Part shown: one piece after another, positions 31,086-39,880 of the stretch | Numbering within the stretch: position 1 is the stretch's first letter | Layout of the letters: each line of letters opens with the position of its first letter | Source: an uncultured Candidatus Saccharibacteria bacterium | GTDB taxonomy: Bacteria > Patescibacteriota > Saccharimonadia > Saccharimonadales > Saccharimonadaceae | DNA length: 53,445 nucleotides | Reading direction: 5' to 3' | Assembly (NCBI GenBank): GCA_947302975.1 | Contig: CAMYXA010000004.1 | Coordinates: 1 to 53,445 of the forward strand | Translations under genes and position numbers: made by a program | Notes under the pieces: generated by a model | The model's input: the letters and a program-made list of their open reading frames with translations, nothing else | Database searches by the model: none | Told to the model about the DNA's origin: nothing

Positions 31086-31460
31086 ATGACTACTACTCAT
31101 TTCGCACACGCATATGAAAAAGGTATCGACAGCCAGCCAAGGAAAACTAGCGTAGTCGCTAGCCTCGTCCGCGATCGTTATGTCGCCGACGCTGTCGTCA
31201 TCCTTGAAAACACCCCACGCCGCGCAGCTAAAGCTGTCCGCAAGGCTATTGAATCAGCAAATGCAAACCTCTTGAACAACTCAAAGGTTTCCATTGATCC
31301 AAAAACTGTTCGTATCTCACGCATCTCAGTAACTGCAGGCACACGCATGCGTCGTTATGTCCCAGCTTCTCGTGGTCGCGCTTTGCCATACGAAAAGGTA
31401 TCAAGTAACATCTTTGTCGAGGTCGCCGGCGAAGAAAAAGTAAAGAAGGAGAACAAGTAA
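31086..31460 (+). CDS. rplV: Ribosomal protein L22
   Basis: 124 residues. L22 lines the exit tunnel opposite L4. Recognised by PRKTSVVASLVRDRYVADAVVIL, the NTPRRAAKAVRKAIESANAN segment and the tunnel hairpin with RKMRRYVPASRGRA-like sequence (TRMRRYVPASRGRALPYEK). Confidence 0.95.
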   Translation: MTTTHFAHAYEKGIDSQPRKTSVVASLVRDRYVADAVVILENTPRRAAKAVRKAIESANANLLNNSKVSIDPKTVRISRISVTAGTRMRRYVPASRGRALPYEKVSSNIFVEVAGEEKVKKENK

Positions 31461-31461
31461 C

Positions 31462-32091
31462 ATGGGTCAGAAGGTTAATCCCATCTCTTACCGTCTCCAA
31501 GTCAGCAAAGACTGGTCTTCCAAATGGTTTACTTTGAAGAAGTCCGACTTCCGCAAGTACTTGGCCGAAGACGCTAAGATCCGCGAAGTGGTCGAAAACC
31601 GCTTCAAGGCTCGCCCGACTATTGCTAAGGTCAATATCGAGCGCTCCGCCAACCTTACCACCGTTATCATCTTCACCGCTAAAGCTGGTGCAGTGATCGG
31701 CAAGCAGGGTGCAGGCATCAACGAACTCAAAAAAGAGCTCGAAAAAATCGTTGACACCCCAATTCGTATCAACGTTGAAGAAATTAAAAAACCAGAACTA
31801 AACGCCAAACTCGTCGCTGAAAACATCGGTTTCCAACTCGGAAAACGTATGAACTTCCGCCGCGCAGTCAAGATGGCACTTCAATCAACCATGAACGCTG
31901 GTGCAAAAGGTGTTCGTATCGAAGTTTCTGGACGTCTTAACGGTGCTGAAATGTCCCGCCGTGAAAAGTTCATCGAAGGCTCAGTGCCTCTACATACTCT
32001 TCGCGCCGACATCGATTTCCACTGCTTCCACGCTCCAACCATCGCTGGTATCGTTGGTGTTAAAGTTTGGATCTACAAGGGAGAGAAATAA
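31462..32091 (+). CDS. rpsC: Ribosomal protein S3
   Basis: 209 residues. S3 guards the mRNA entry channel. Start MGQKVNPISYRL is canonical. The KH domain has the GXXG-type loop VIGKQGAGINELKKEL, and the C-terminal domain has GRLNGAEMSRREKFIEGSVPLHTLRADIDF. AGGAG precedes the ATG. Confidence 0.97.
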   Translation: MGQKVNPISYRLQVSKDWSSKWFTLKKSDFRKYLAEDAKIREVVENRFKARPTIAKVNIERSANLTTVIIFTAKAGAVIGKQGAGINELKKELEKIVDTPIRINVEEIKKPELNAKLVAENIGFQLGKRMNFRRAVKMALQSTMNAGAKGVRIEVSGRLNGAEMSRREKFIEGSVPLHTLRADIDFHCFHAPTIAGIVGVKVWIYKGEK

Positions 32092-32093
32092 TT

Positions 32094-32513
32094 ATGGCTA
32101 TTTTACTTCCAAAGAAAACTGCACACCGCAAGGTTCGCAAAGGTAAAAACGAAGGCGTCGCAACCCGCTGTAACACGGTTGCTTTCGGTGATTACGGTCT
32201 CATGTCTATGGACAACGAGCGCGTAACTAGCCGCCAAATCGAAGCTGCCCGCCAGGCTATCACTCGTTACATCAAACGTGGTGGTAAAATCTGGATCCGC
32301 ATCTTCCCACACACCCCAGTCACCAAGAAGCCTCTCGACGTTAAAATGGGTTCCGGTAAAGGTGAACCACAATTCTTCGTCGCTAAGGTCAAAGCTGGCA
32401 CAGTTATGTTTGAAATCGCTGATGTTACTGAAGAGCAAGCCAAAGAAGCCCTTCGCTTGGCTTCCCACAAGCTCCCAGTACGCTGCAAAATAATTAAGAA
32501 AGAGGAGTTCTAA
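32094..32513 (+). CDS. rplP: Ribosomal protein L16
   Basis: 139 residues. L16 contacts the A-site tRNA elbow. The start at 32094 (MAILLPKKTAHRKVRKGKN) is canonical; the upstream in-frame ATG overlaps rpsC. Core: FGDYGLMSMDNERVTSRQIEAARQAITRYIKRGGK and KMGSGKGEPQFFVAKVK. rpsQ follows after one base, so rpmC (L29), which normally lies between, is missing here. Confidence 0.96.
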   Translation: MAILLPKKTAHRKVRKGKNEGVATRCNTVAFGDYGLMSMDNERVTSRQIEAARQAITRYIKRGGKIWIRIFPHTPVTKKPLDVKMGSGKGEPQFFVAKVKAGTVMFEIADVTEEQAKEALRLASHKLPVRCKIIKKEEF

Positions 32514-32514
32514 T

Positions 32515-32814
32515 ATGGCACACACATTAGCAGGGATCGTTACCTCGGACAAGCGTGATAAGACCATTACCGTCTCCATCGCCAGCCGTGAAACACACCC
32601 TCTCTATCGCAAGCAATATACTCACACTCGTAAGTACACTGCTCACGATGAAAGCAACGAAGCAAAACTCGGCGATCGTGTCGAGATCGTAGAATGCCGC
32701 CCATTCTCAAAGACCAAATCCTACAAATTGGTTAAGGTCCTCGAGCGTGCTCACGGCACCGTCGAACTAAAAGAAGAAGTCACCGACGTTCTCCCAGAAA
32801 AGGAGGAAGCATAA
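32515..32814 (+). CDS. rpsQ: Ribosomal protein S17
   Basis: 99 residues. S17 is an OB-fold protein binding 16S helices 7 and 11. Core: [37 protein letters not shown] and [20 protein letters not shown]. An acidic tail of about 17 residues extends the core. Confidence 0.95.
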   Translation: MAHTLAGIVTSDKRDKTITVSIASRETHPLYRKQYTHTRKYTAHDESNEAKLGDRVEIVECRPFSKTKSYKLVKVLERAHGTVELKEEVTDVLPEKEEA

Positions 32815-32815
32815 T

Positions 32816-33184
32816 ATGATACAACAGGAAACCCGTCTTAAAGTAGCCGACAACAGCGGCGCCAAGGAACTTGGTGTCATCCGCGTTCTCGGCGGTACCC
32901 GCGCCCGCTACGCACATGTTGGCGATATCGTCACTTGTAGCGTTAAAGACGCTGATCCACATGGCAACACCAAGAAGAAAGCTGTCGTTAAGGCAGTTAT
33001 CGTCCGCACTGTTGCTCCAATTCGCCGTCCTGATGGATCAACCATCCGCTTCGATGAAAACGCCGCCGTCCTCGTGAACGACGATAAGACTCCAAAAGGC
33101 ACCCGTGTCTTTGGTCCTATCCCACGTGAACTTCGTGACCTCGGCTTCAACAAGATTATCAGCTTAGCACCGGAGGTACTCTAA
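32816..33184 (+). CDS. rplN: Ribosomal protein L14
   Basis: 122 residues. L14 forms the bridge between subunits. It has the canonical [20 protein letters not shown] start, and [23 protein letters not shown] is present. AAAAGGAGG encoded at the end of rpsQ serves as ribosome binding site. Confidence 0.97.
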   Translation: MIQQETRLKVADNSGAKELGVIRVLGGTRARYAHVGDIVTCSVKDADPHGNTKKKAVVKAVIVRTVAPIRRPDGSTIRFDENAAVLVNDDKTPKGTRVFGPIPRELRDLGFNKIISLAPEVL

Positions 33185-33185
33185 T

Positions 33186-33464
33186 ATGGCACAGAATTTG
33201 AAAACCGGTGATAAGGTTATGATCATTGCAGGCGCCAAAAAAGGCACTTCCGCCAAGATCGTTAAGGTCAAAGACGGCAAAGCTTGCCTCGAAGGCATCG
33301 GCATTCGCGAACGTCACATGAAGAAATCTTATTTGAACCCACGCGGTGGCAAGAAAGATATTCATGTTGGTATCGATCTCTCAAACTTGAAGCTCGTTGA
33401 AGCTGCTAAGTCAGAGAAGAAAGCTGAGAAAAAATCCGCTAAAGCTAAGAAAGGAGCTAAATAA
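33186..33464 (+). CDS. rplX: Ribosomal protein L24
   Basis: 92 residues. L24 starts large-subunit assembly. The KOW motif is GDKVMIIAGAKKGTSAKIVKV; the core ends near residue 72 and a Lys/Ala tail follows. It overlaps rplE by one base. Confidence 0.93.
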   Translation: MAQNLKTGDKVMIIAGAKKGTSAKIVKVKDGKACLEGIGIRERHMKKSYLNPRGGKKDIHVGIDLSNLKLVEAAKSEKKAEKKSAKAKKGAK

Positions 33465-34036
33465 TGGCAGATGCTAAATATGTACCACGCCTAAAGGAGC
33501 TCTACACTAAAGAGCTTAAGGCGAAACTCATGAAGGAACTCGATATCAAGAACGTTAGCCAAGTTCCTGAACTTAAAAAAGTTATCGTTTCTTGCGGTGT
33601 TGGCAAAAAACGTGAAGATAAGAAATTCACCGAGACTGTCGAGCTTACTCTCGCCAAAATTACTGGCCAAGCTCCAACCTCACGCCTCGCTAAGAAATCA
33701 ATCGCAACCTTCAAAATCCGTAAAGGCATGGGTGCCCCAGTTGGTTACCTCGTGACCCTTCGTAACGACAAGATGTACGAATTTGTCGATCGTCTTATCA
33801 ATATTGCACTTCCACACGTTCGTGACTTCCACGGCGTTTCTAAGACTGCATTTGATAAACAAGGTAACTACAACCTCGGTCTCAAAGAACAAACCGTCTT
33901 CCCAGAAATCACCTTCGAAGATGCTTCAGTTCTTCACGGCCTTGAAGTAACATTCATTATTAAAAATGGTTCAAAGGAAGGAAGCCTAAAATTGTTAGAA
34001 CTCTTCGGAATGCCGTTTGTTAAGGAGGAAAAGTAA
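33464..34036 (+). CDS. rplE: Ribosomal protein L5
   Basis: 190 residues. L5 binds 5S rRNA and contacts the P-site tRNA. Conserved: [61 protein letters not shown] and [15 protein letters not shown]. Ends with GGAGG next to the rpsN start. Confidence 0.97.
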   Translation: MADAKYVPRLKELYTKELKAKLMKELDIKNVSQVPELKKVIVSCGVGKKREDKKFTETVELTLAKITGQAPTSRLAKKSIATFKIRKGMGAPVGYLVTLRNDKMYEFVDRLINIALPHVRDFHGVSKTAFDKQGNYNLGLKEQTVFPEITFEDASVLHGLEVTFIIKNGSKEGSLKLLELFGMPFVKEEK

Positions 34037-34037
34037 G

Positions 34038-34307
34038 ATGGCTAAGAAATCTGCAGTCCTCCGCGACGAAAAACGCCGCAAAATGTACGAAAAATACGCT
34101 GCAAAGCGTGCTGAGCTTAAAGCTGCTGGTGACCAAGAAGGTCTCCAAAAGCTCCCAAAGAACAGCTCAATCACTCGTCTCAAAAACCGTGACCTCCTCG
34201 ATGGTCGTCCACGTGGTTATATGCGCCGCTTCGGTATGAGCCGTATTACCTTCCGTGAAAAAGCAAGCAAGGGCGAAATCCCTGGTGTAACAAAGAGTAG
34301 CTGGTAG
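34038..34307 (+). CDS. rpsN: Ribosomal protein S14 (zinc-free type)
   Basis: 89 residues, starting at 34038 ([20 protein letters not shown]). The C-terminal [31 protein letters not shown] is diagnostic. No cysteines are present, so it is the long, zinc-independent form. Confidence 0.95.
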   Translation: MAKKSAVLRDEKRRKMYEKYAAKRAELKAAGDQEGLQKLPKNSSITRLKNRDLLDGRPRGYMRRFGMSRITFREKASKGEIPGVTKSSW

Positions 34308-34322
34308 GAGAAAGGAAAAGAT

Positions 34323-34724
34323 ATGTCATTACAATCAACAGATCAAATCGCTGACCTCATCACCCGCATTCGTAACGCTGACATGGTCGGCAAAAAAGAA
34401 ATCCGTGTCGCTACCTCCAAGCTAAAAGTTGCCGTTATTGACACCCTCGTCAAAAATGGCTACCTCAAGAGTTACGATGTTGAGGAAGGTAAACCACGTG
34501 GTATTCTCCACGTTGTGATTGCTGACGCTAACGAAGCTTCTCGCATCAATGAAATCGAGAAAGTTTCTAAGCCAGGTCGCCGTGTCTACACTGCCGCCGA
34601 AGATATCCCAACCATCAAATCTGGTCGTGGTATCGTCATCATCTCAACCTCCAAAGGTTTGATGACCGGCAAGGAAGCCAAGAAGAATCGTCTTGGTGGC
34701 GAAATCCTCGTCAAAGTTTGGTAA
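34323..34724 (+). CDS. rpsH: Ribosomal protein S8
   Basis: 133 residues. S8 binds the central domain of 16S rRNA and in E. coli represses the spc operon. Core: DQIADLITRIRNADMVGKKEI, LVKNGYLKSYDV, SKPGRRVY and GIVIISTSKGLMTGKEAKK. A strong terminator follows, so the usual S8-L6 continuity is broken. Confidence 0.96.
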   Translation: MSLQSTDQIADLITRIRNADMVGKKEIRVATSKLKVAVIDTLVKNGYLKSYDVEEGKPRGILHVVIADANEASRINEIEKVSKPGRRVYTAAEDIPTIKSGRGIVIISTSKGLMTGKEAKKNRLGGEILVKVW

Positions 34725-34744
34725 AAGTTTGACCGCTTCACGAA

Positions 34745-34774
34745 AATATCTCCCTTCCACGGGAGATATTTTTT
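34745..34774 (+). terminator. Terminator after S8
   Basis: AATATCTCCC/GGGAGATATT perfect 10-bp stem, 6-base loop, then four more T. It ends the L3-S8 transcription unit. Confidence 0.9.
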
Positions 34775-34821
34775 GCGCCGCTCTAACAGGGGTAAAACTT
34801 TACAAATTAGCATAAACGTGA

Positions 34822-34827
34822 TATAAT
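34822..34827 (+). promoter_or_regulatory. Extended -10 of DUF167 gene
   Basis: TGA-TATAAT, 11 bases before the ATG at 34839. There is no Shine-Dalgarno sequence. Confidence 0.55.
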
Positions 34828-34838
34828 AAGAAAATAGT

Positions 34839-35057
34839 ATGAAAATCACCGTCATCGTAAAAACCGGCTCGAAAAAAGGCCCTCTCGTGGAGCCTGTTTC
34901 CGACACTTCGCTTCGAGTCTATCTTCGCGAAAAGCCGCACGATGGCGAGGCCAACGCGGCCCTCATGAAGCTCCTGTCAGACCACTTAAACGTTCCAAAA
35001 ACTTCAATCAAAATCGTGGCTGGCGCAAAATCTCACGTCAAAATTATAGAGTGCTAA
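34839..35057 (+). CDS. DUF167 (UPF0235/YggU) family protein
   Basis: 72 residues covering the whole small alpha/beta domain: MKITVIVKTGSKKGPLVEPV, SLRVYLREKPHDGEANAALMKLL and VPKTSIKIVAGAKSHVKII. The family is widespread with no settled function. It is a single-gene unit with its own promoter and terminator, inserted between S8 and L6. Confidence 0.88.
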   Translation: MKITVIVKTGSKKGPLVEPVSDTSLRVYLREKPHDGEANAALMKLLSDHLNVPKTSIKIVAGAKSHVKIIEC

Positions 35058-35079
35058 TCTTAAAAATTAGCACTTTTTT
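35051..35079 (+). terminator. Terminator after DUF167 gene
   Basis: GTGCTAAT (35051-35058) with ATTAGCAC (35066-35073), then six T. The stem includes the stop codon. Confidence 0.88.
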
Positions 35080-35083
35080 GTGC

Positions 35084-35112
35084 TTGCGCTTTTATTCGAA
35101 ACCGCATATACT
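35084..35112 (+). promoter_or_regulatory. Promoter of adhesin gene
   Basis: TTGCGC (35084-35089), 17 bp, TATACT (35107-35112). A ribosome binding site AAGGAG follows at 35132-35137. Confidence 0.6.
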
Positions 35113-35143
35113 TAAATAAGAGTAAAAGAGTAAGGAGTTAAAA

Positions 35144-37759
35144 GTGGAGGACACTAAGAGAAGGTTTCTCATTATGGCCTGTGCGTCAATTGGCGTGATG
35201 GCTATTTTTGGTGCTGTTTATGGCATCATCAACAATAACAACGCGGATCAGAACGTTCCGGAAACTGCCGTTCAGACCAAACCAAACAAAAACACTAGAA
35301 TTTCAATCCCAAAAACCTCAGCAGACGAAGAATCTGAAGAGGAAACAGCGGAAACCACACTCCCATCCGATGAACAAATCGCAGCTTATGTAAACCAACA
35401 TACCTATGATGGTGTCGCTCAGAACACTGGCGTTCCATCAAATTCTGGCACGGACACCCCAACCAACCCAGAAAATCCAACCAATCCAGAGAATCCGACT
35501 AACCCGACCGAGCCAGAAACCCCAGCTGAACCAGATCCAACTAATCCAGACGACCCAACCTACGGCGACTATATTCACGAAGGCGACGGAGTTGAACTTT
35601 CTGACGAAGTTGTCTATATGCAGAACTTCGAATACAGCCGCTTTGGCGAGATGGAATACGACACTGAATATGAAATTGTCGACGCTCGCGATGGCAAAGC
35701 CTACACGATCAAAAAGGTCCAAATGAACCGAAAAGACCATGTTGTCATGGTTGAAGACTTGCAACTCGGCTCAACCGAGAAACCAATGGTTTTGACTCCA
35801 ACCTACTCAAATGTCAAAGAAACCACCATCCTTCCGAAGAGCTCTGATATCGCGGAACTCGACGAAAACTCTACCGAGCCAAATAACTCCATCAACATCG
35901 ATGGCGACACTTATCTCTACTCTCCAATCGCCGCCCTCGCAGGCCAAGATGACTCCTCCAAATTGGAAGCATATAACGACTATAACGGCGAAGTCTCAAT
36001 CTGTCCAAAAGGTTGGCGCCTACCGGCCGTCATGGAAGACTATGTCTATAGGGGCTACGACACCGAAACTGATTTCTCAGAAGAGACCCATGCGGTAAGT
36101 AATGGCTATGGTGATGAAACACATTATGCTTCTTCAACTTGGCGTAGATTTGTCAATAACGACGCCACCATCTATGCCCATGCAAGTGATGGCTTTCATG
36201 AACGCTCGGTGGCCGATCCTCAAAACGTCCATGTACGCTGTATCTTCGGTGCACCACTCTATGAACACGCAATCGTAACATATGACGGCAATGGCGGCAC
36301 TCTTGAATTTGCCGGCAAAGAGGGAATGGACAGGATCTCAGTCGGTCAATCTTATTCAAAAGCATCCAATGACTACTGGGAAGCAATGTATCCATCACTC
36401 GCGGTCTACCATCAGATGCCATATCCAAAGTTTGAGGTTTCTAACTGGGATGGCCCATCACCAACCCGTGAAGGCTACGTCTTCTTTGGCTGGGCTCTAG
36501 ATAAAAACGCCACCACGCCAGACTATACAGTCGATAGCTACATTGGATTTAATGAGGATATCACGCTCTACGCCGTTTGGCTCTCCGAGAATGACACTGT
36601 CACCATCACTAGGAATAGTAATGGCTACGTTGAACCTGTTGATTCAGAAACAATTTACGGCGGACGCGAAGTTGTTGAAATTAATCAGAATGACTTCACT
36701 AAGCTCGACGGCAACGTCTATATCGCCAAGATCAATGCGCACGGCGTATGTGAGTATAGCAACTCTACTGTCATGAGAATCAACTACAATCTTGCTGCCG
36801 GGGACAAGCTTTATATCTACAATACCTATGAAGAAGCAGAGTGGTTCAGGGATGATGAAGTGGCAATCGAAGCGAACGGTCTATATGTGGATATACTAAC
36901 CGGTTCTGGAACCATTAATCTTGATATGAACACGGAGTCTTCGGTCGGTCTCATTCTCGTAAAGAGCGGCAATTCAACCTTGAATATCAAGGCAATTGGT
37001 GGCCGCTGCGAAATTGAGCCAAGCAAACATTGGTGGAACCAAGGTGGATTTGAATCCCAGGGTTATCGTCTACTAGGTTGGTCGACTGATCCGAACGCTA
37101 CCGAGCCAACGTATGGGGCATGGCTATACGACAACGACGATCTTCTCCCACTCGATTTCATCACGGAAGATACGACACTCTATGCAATCTGGGAACAGCC
37201 AAGTAGCATAACTTTGAACGTCGCTCCATCTAACTTCTCGGATGGCAGCACAACTAGGACCTTCAGATACTTCCCTTCAAGCGATGCTCATGCTGAAGTC
37301 TTCACTACAGACGACGATGAAGTAAAGCGAGAAGTCCATTATCGCGGTGGACCAAACTACGCATTCGTCAAATTAACCGAAGAGCAGGAAGATGCTGGCG
37401 CAAGAGTCTGCGTTATTGAAGGTACTCTTCCAGACATTCCGATGGTACGCGCTTGTTCTGGAGCTTCAATCGATACCAACAGGGGTGGCACGAATTCAGT
37501 ATTTAAGGCTGACATAATCACTGTCTTTGTTGACTTCGGAGATCTCCCAGCGGGTTCCGAGATTGAAGTCTATGTGAGCGGCGACGTCGACTGGGTTGAT
37601 GATGGCGACATGGAGTTCTACCCTCAGGATCAAGATTCATTCGTCGGCTGGTCAACTACCCCTAATACCGCCACACCAGAATTCTTGCCGGATGAATTAC
37701 GATACTACATGATGTTCGGGCCGAAAAACGCAACCCTTTACGCAGCCTACGCTGAGTAA
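35144..37759 (+). CDS. Large FISUMP/InlB-repeat surface adhesin
   Basis: 871 residues, GTG start seven bases after AAGGAG. An N-terminal membrane anchor (about 8-28) has no clear cleavage site, followed by a Thr/Glu-rich spacer and a Pro/Asn/Thr/Glu repeat (about 95-142, PTNPENPTNP-type). A FISUMP domain spans about 165-370 (IVDARDGKAYTIKKVQM, SICPKGWRLP, VRCIFG). Then come Listeria-Bacteroides (InlB B-type) repeats, with GYVFFGWALDKNATTPDY/TLYAVW, GYRLLGWSTDPNATEPTYG/TLYAIW and SFVGWSTTPNTATPEF/TLYAAYAE. The anchor-stalk-head plan is that of a surface adhesin. It lies inside the ribosomal-protein cluster, bounded by terminators on both sides. Confidence 0.82.
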   Translation: MEDTKRRFLIMACASIGVMAIFGAVYGIINNNNADQNVPETAVQTKPNKNTRISIPKTSADEESEEETAETTLPSDEQIAAYVNQHTYDGVAQNTGVPSNSGTDTPTNPENPTNPENPTNPTEPETPAEPDPTNPDDPTYGDYIHEGDGVELSDEVVYMQNFEYSRFGEMEYDTEYEIVDARDGKAYTIKKVQMNRKDHVVMVEDLQLGSTEKPMVLTPTYSNVKETTILPKSSDIAELDENSTEPNNSINIDGDTYLYSPIAALAGQDDSSKLEAYNDYNGEVSICPKGWRLPAVMEDYVYRGYDTETDFSEETHAVSNGYGDETHYASSTWRRFVNNDATIYAHASDGFHERSVADPQNVHVRCIFGAPLYEHAIVTYDGNGGTLEFAGKEGMDRISVGQSYSKASNDYWEAMYPSLAVYHQMPYPKFEVSNWDGPSPTREGYVFFGWALDKNATTPDYTVDSYIGFNEDITLYAVWLSENDTVTITRNSNGYVEPVDSETIYGGREVVEINQNDFTKLDGNVYIAKINAHGVCEYSNSTVMRINYNLAAGDKLYIYNTYEEAEWFRDDEVAIEANGLYVDILTGSGTINLDMNTESSVGLILVKSGNSTLNIKAIGGRCEIEPSKHWWNQGGFESQGYRLLGWSTDPNATEPTYGAWLYDNDDLLPLDFITEDTTLYAIWEQPSSITLNVAPSNFSDGSTTRTFRYFPSSDAHAEVFTTDDDEVKREVHYRGGPNYAFVKLTEEQEDAGARVCVIEGTLPDIPMVRACSGASIDTNRGGTNSVFKADIITVFVDFGDLPAGSEIEVYVSGDVDWVDDGDMEFYPQDQDSFVGWSTTPNTATPEFLPDELRYYMMFGPKNATLYAAYAE

Positions 37760-37760
37760 T

Positions 37761-37788
37761 AAAAATCCCGCGAAAATGCGGGATTTTT
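37761..37788. terminator. Terminator after adhesin gene
   Basis: AAAAATCCCGC/GCGGGATTTTT, 6-base loop. Confidence 0.9.
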
Positions 37789-37789
37789 C

Positions 37790-37818
37790 TTGTATTTTAA
37801 GGGGCGATATGGTATAAT
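37790..37818 (+). promoter_or_regulatory. Promoter of L6-L15 operon
   Basis: TTGTAT (37790-37795), 17 bp, TGG-TATAAT (37813-37818). A 22-base leader with AAGGG precedes the L6 start. Confidence 0.75.
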
Positions 37819-37846
37819 TACCAAGATATTAACAATAAGGGAAAAT

Positions 37847-38383
37847 ATGAGTCGTATCGGAAAACAACCTATCGATATTCCGGCAGGAGTGACAATTACG
37901 GTCGGCGACAAAGAGATTACTGTCGCAGGACCAAAAGGTTCACTCGTTGTCCCGGTTCAACCTCAGACCGAAACTAAGGTCGAAGGTACTCAAATCGTCG
38001 TCACTAGAAAAGATGACGAACCAAAATCTCGTGCTTGGCATGGCCTTCAGCGCGCATTGCTCAACAATGCCGTCCAAGGTGTAACCAAAGGTTTCGAGAA
38101 AAAACTAGAAATTAATGGTGTCGGCTTCCGTCTATCTGGCGGTGGCAAGTCCATCGAAATGGCCCTCGGTTTTTCACACCCAGTGAAATACGAAGCTCCA
38201 GAAGGTGTCGAACTCACCACTAACAAAATGGAAATCACTGTCTCTGGCATCGACAAACAAAAGGTCGGCCAAGTTGCAGCTGAAATCCGTAGCCTTAAGA
38301 AACCAGAACCATACAAGGGTAAAGGTATCAAATATGTTGATGAAGTTATCATCCGTAAGGCTGGAAAGGCAGGTAAGAAGTAA
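37847..38383 (+). CDS. rplF: Ribosomal protein L6
   Basis: 178 residues from 37847 (MSRIGKQPIDIPAGV), canonical start preceded by AAGGG. Two homologous halves are visible, with WHGLQRALLNNAVQGVTKGFEKKLEINGVGFR in the first and KKPEPYKGKGIKYVDEVIIRKAGKAGKK at the end. First gene of the second ribosomal operon. Confidence 0.97.
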   Translation: MSRIGKQPIDIPAGVTITVGDKEITVAGPKGSLVVPVQPQTETKVEGTQIVVTRKDDEPKSRAWHGLQRALLNNAVQGVTKGFEKKLEINGVGFRLSGGGKSIEMALGFSHPVKYEAPEGVELTTNKMEITVSGIDKQKVGQVAAEIRSLKKPEPYKGKGIKYVDEVIIRKAGKAGKK

Positions 38384-38712
38384 TGAAAGCTGAATTTAGA
38401 GCTAATCGTACTCGTGCGAAGATTCACGGTACTGCAGAACGCCCACGCCTAAGCGTGAATTTCTCAAATCTTCACATCACTGCCCAAATCATCAATGATG
38501 ACAAAGGTGTTACCCTCGCTTACGCCACCACCGTTGGCCAAAAGCTCACTGGCACCAAAACCGAGAAAGCTGCCGAAATTGGTAAGCAAATCGCAGCCAA
38601 AGCCAAGAAAGCAAAAATCTCCAAAGTCGTCTTTGATCGTGGCTCAAAACTATATGCTGGTCGCATGTCCGCTCTTGCTGACGCTGCCCGCAAGGAAGGA
38701 TTGGAATTCTAA
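38383..38712 (+). CDS. rplR: Ribosomal protein L18
   Basis: 109 residues. L18 binds 5S rRNA. Core: GTAERPRLSVNFSNLHITAQIIND, IGKQIAAKAKKAKISKVVFDRGSKLYAGRMSALADAARKEGLEF. Start overlaps the rplF stop by one base. Confidence 0.95.
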   Translation: MKAEFRANRTRAKIHGTAERPRLSVNFSNLHITAQIINDDKGVTLAYATTVGQKLTGTKTEKAAEIGKQIAAKAKKAKISKVVFDRGSKLYAGRMSALADAARKEGLEF

Positions 38713-38714
38713 TC

Positions 38715-39335
38715 ATGGCCGAAGAAGCAAAAGTTATTAACAAAGCTGGTACTCTCAAAATGACCGACGAGGTCGCTGCAAAGAAAGATACCAAAGACAT
38801 CAATGGCAAACGCATTGATCGCCGCAATCGCCGTGATCGTGTCAAAGCCGATGTTGCTCCAAAAGAATTCGACGAAATCACCATCGCTGTCGATCGCGTT
38901 TCTCGCACCGTCGCTGGTGGTCGCCGCATGCGCTTCAAAGCACTTGTTGCTATTGGAAATCACAAGAACAAAGTTGGTATTGGCGTAGCCAAAGGTAACG
39001 ACGTTACCACCGCTGTCGCAAAAGCCACTTCAAAAGCTAAAAAGACAATGATTACCTTCGCTATGGATGGTGAAACTATCTGCCACGAAGTCGAAGCCAA
39101 GGTCACTGGCGCAAACATCATCATGAAGCCAGCTGCTCCTGGTACCGGTATTATCGCCGGCGGTACCGTCCGTTCTATCATGGGTCTCACCGGAGTCAAG
39201 AACCTCATTTCTAAATCTCTCGGTTCAACCAACAAGGTAAACATTGCTTACGCTGTTATTGAAGGTTTGAAAGCTCAAGTTCCTCGCTCTGAGTGGACTG
39301 GTGCTAAAAAAGCCGCCAAAAAGGAGACTAAGTAA
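38715..39335 (+). CDS. rpsE: Ribosomal protein S5
   Basis: 206 residues, longer at the N-terminus than usual (about 55 extra charged residues before EFDEITIAVDRVSRTV). Core: GGRRMRFKALVAIGNHKNKVGIGVAKGNDV and VTGANIIMKPAAPGTGIIAGGTVRSIMGLTGVKN. Next gene is rplO, so rpmD (L30) is absent from its usual place. Confidence 0.96.
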   Translation: MAEEAKVINKAGTLKMTDEVAAKKDTKDINGKRIDRRNRRDRVKADVAPKEFDEITIAVDRVSRTVAGGRRMRFKALVAIGNHKNKVGIGVAKGNDVTTAVAKATSKAKKTMITFAMDGETICHEVEAKVTGANIIMKPAAPGTGIIAGGTVRSIMGLTGVKNLISKSLGSTNKVNIAYAVIEGLKAQVPRSEWTGAKKAAKKETK

Positions 39336-39799
39336 TGAAATATAATGATTTAGTTGTTGAGAGAAATTCTCGCCCAACCCGCAAGGGTCGTGGTATCTCC
39401 GCTGGCCAAGGTAAAACCGCTGGCCGTGGTACCAAAGGTCAAAAAGCCCGCACCGGTCACCGCAAAATGGCTGCCGGATTCATGGGTGGCCAACGTGCCA
39501 TCATGCAAGCTATTCCAAAGCTCAAAGGCTTCAAGAGCTTGCACGCTAAGGCTGAAGTCGTCTACACCGATCGTTTGAACGATCTCAAAGGCAACGTCGA
39601 CAACTTCGTCCTCGCAGATAAGAATCTTATCTCAACCCCATACACCAAAGTCAAGGTTATCACCCGCGGTGAACTCACTGCTAAGATCGACCTCGAGACT
39701 CAATTCGCTTCCAAAACTGCAATCGCAGCATTGAAAAATGCCGGTGGTAGCTTCAAAAAAGTTCCTACCCCAATGCGCCCAGCCAAGAAAGCTGAATAA
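39335..39799 (+). CDS. rplO: Ribosomal protein L15
   Basis: 154 residues. Conserved N-terminal RKGRGISAGQGKTAGRGTKGQKARTG and the globular C-terminal domain. It ends the operon; secY, which usually follows, is not here. Confidence 0.95.
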   Translation: MKYNDLVVERNSRPTRKGRGISAGQGKTAGRGTKGQKARTGHRKMAAGFMGGQRAIMQAIPKLKGFKSLHAKAEVVYTDRLNDLKGNVDNFVLADKNLISTPYTKVKVITRGELTAKIDLETQFASKTAIAALKNAGGSFKKVPTPMRPAKKAE

Positions 39800-39804
39800 T
39801 TATA

Positions 39805-39832
39805 AAAGATGGTCCTTCGGGGCCATCTTTTT
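39805..39832 (+). terminator. Terminator after L15
   Basis: AGATGGTCC-ttcg-GGGCCATCT (one G-T) followed by T-run. Confidence 0.88.
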
Positions 39833-39880
39833 GTTGGGAAAATGTAGTATAATTAAGAGAGTAAAAAGTGGAGAAAACCT

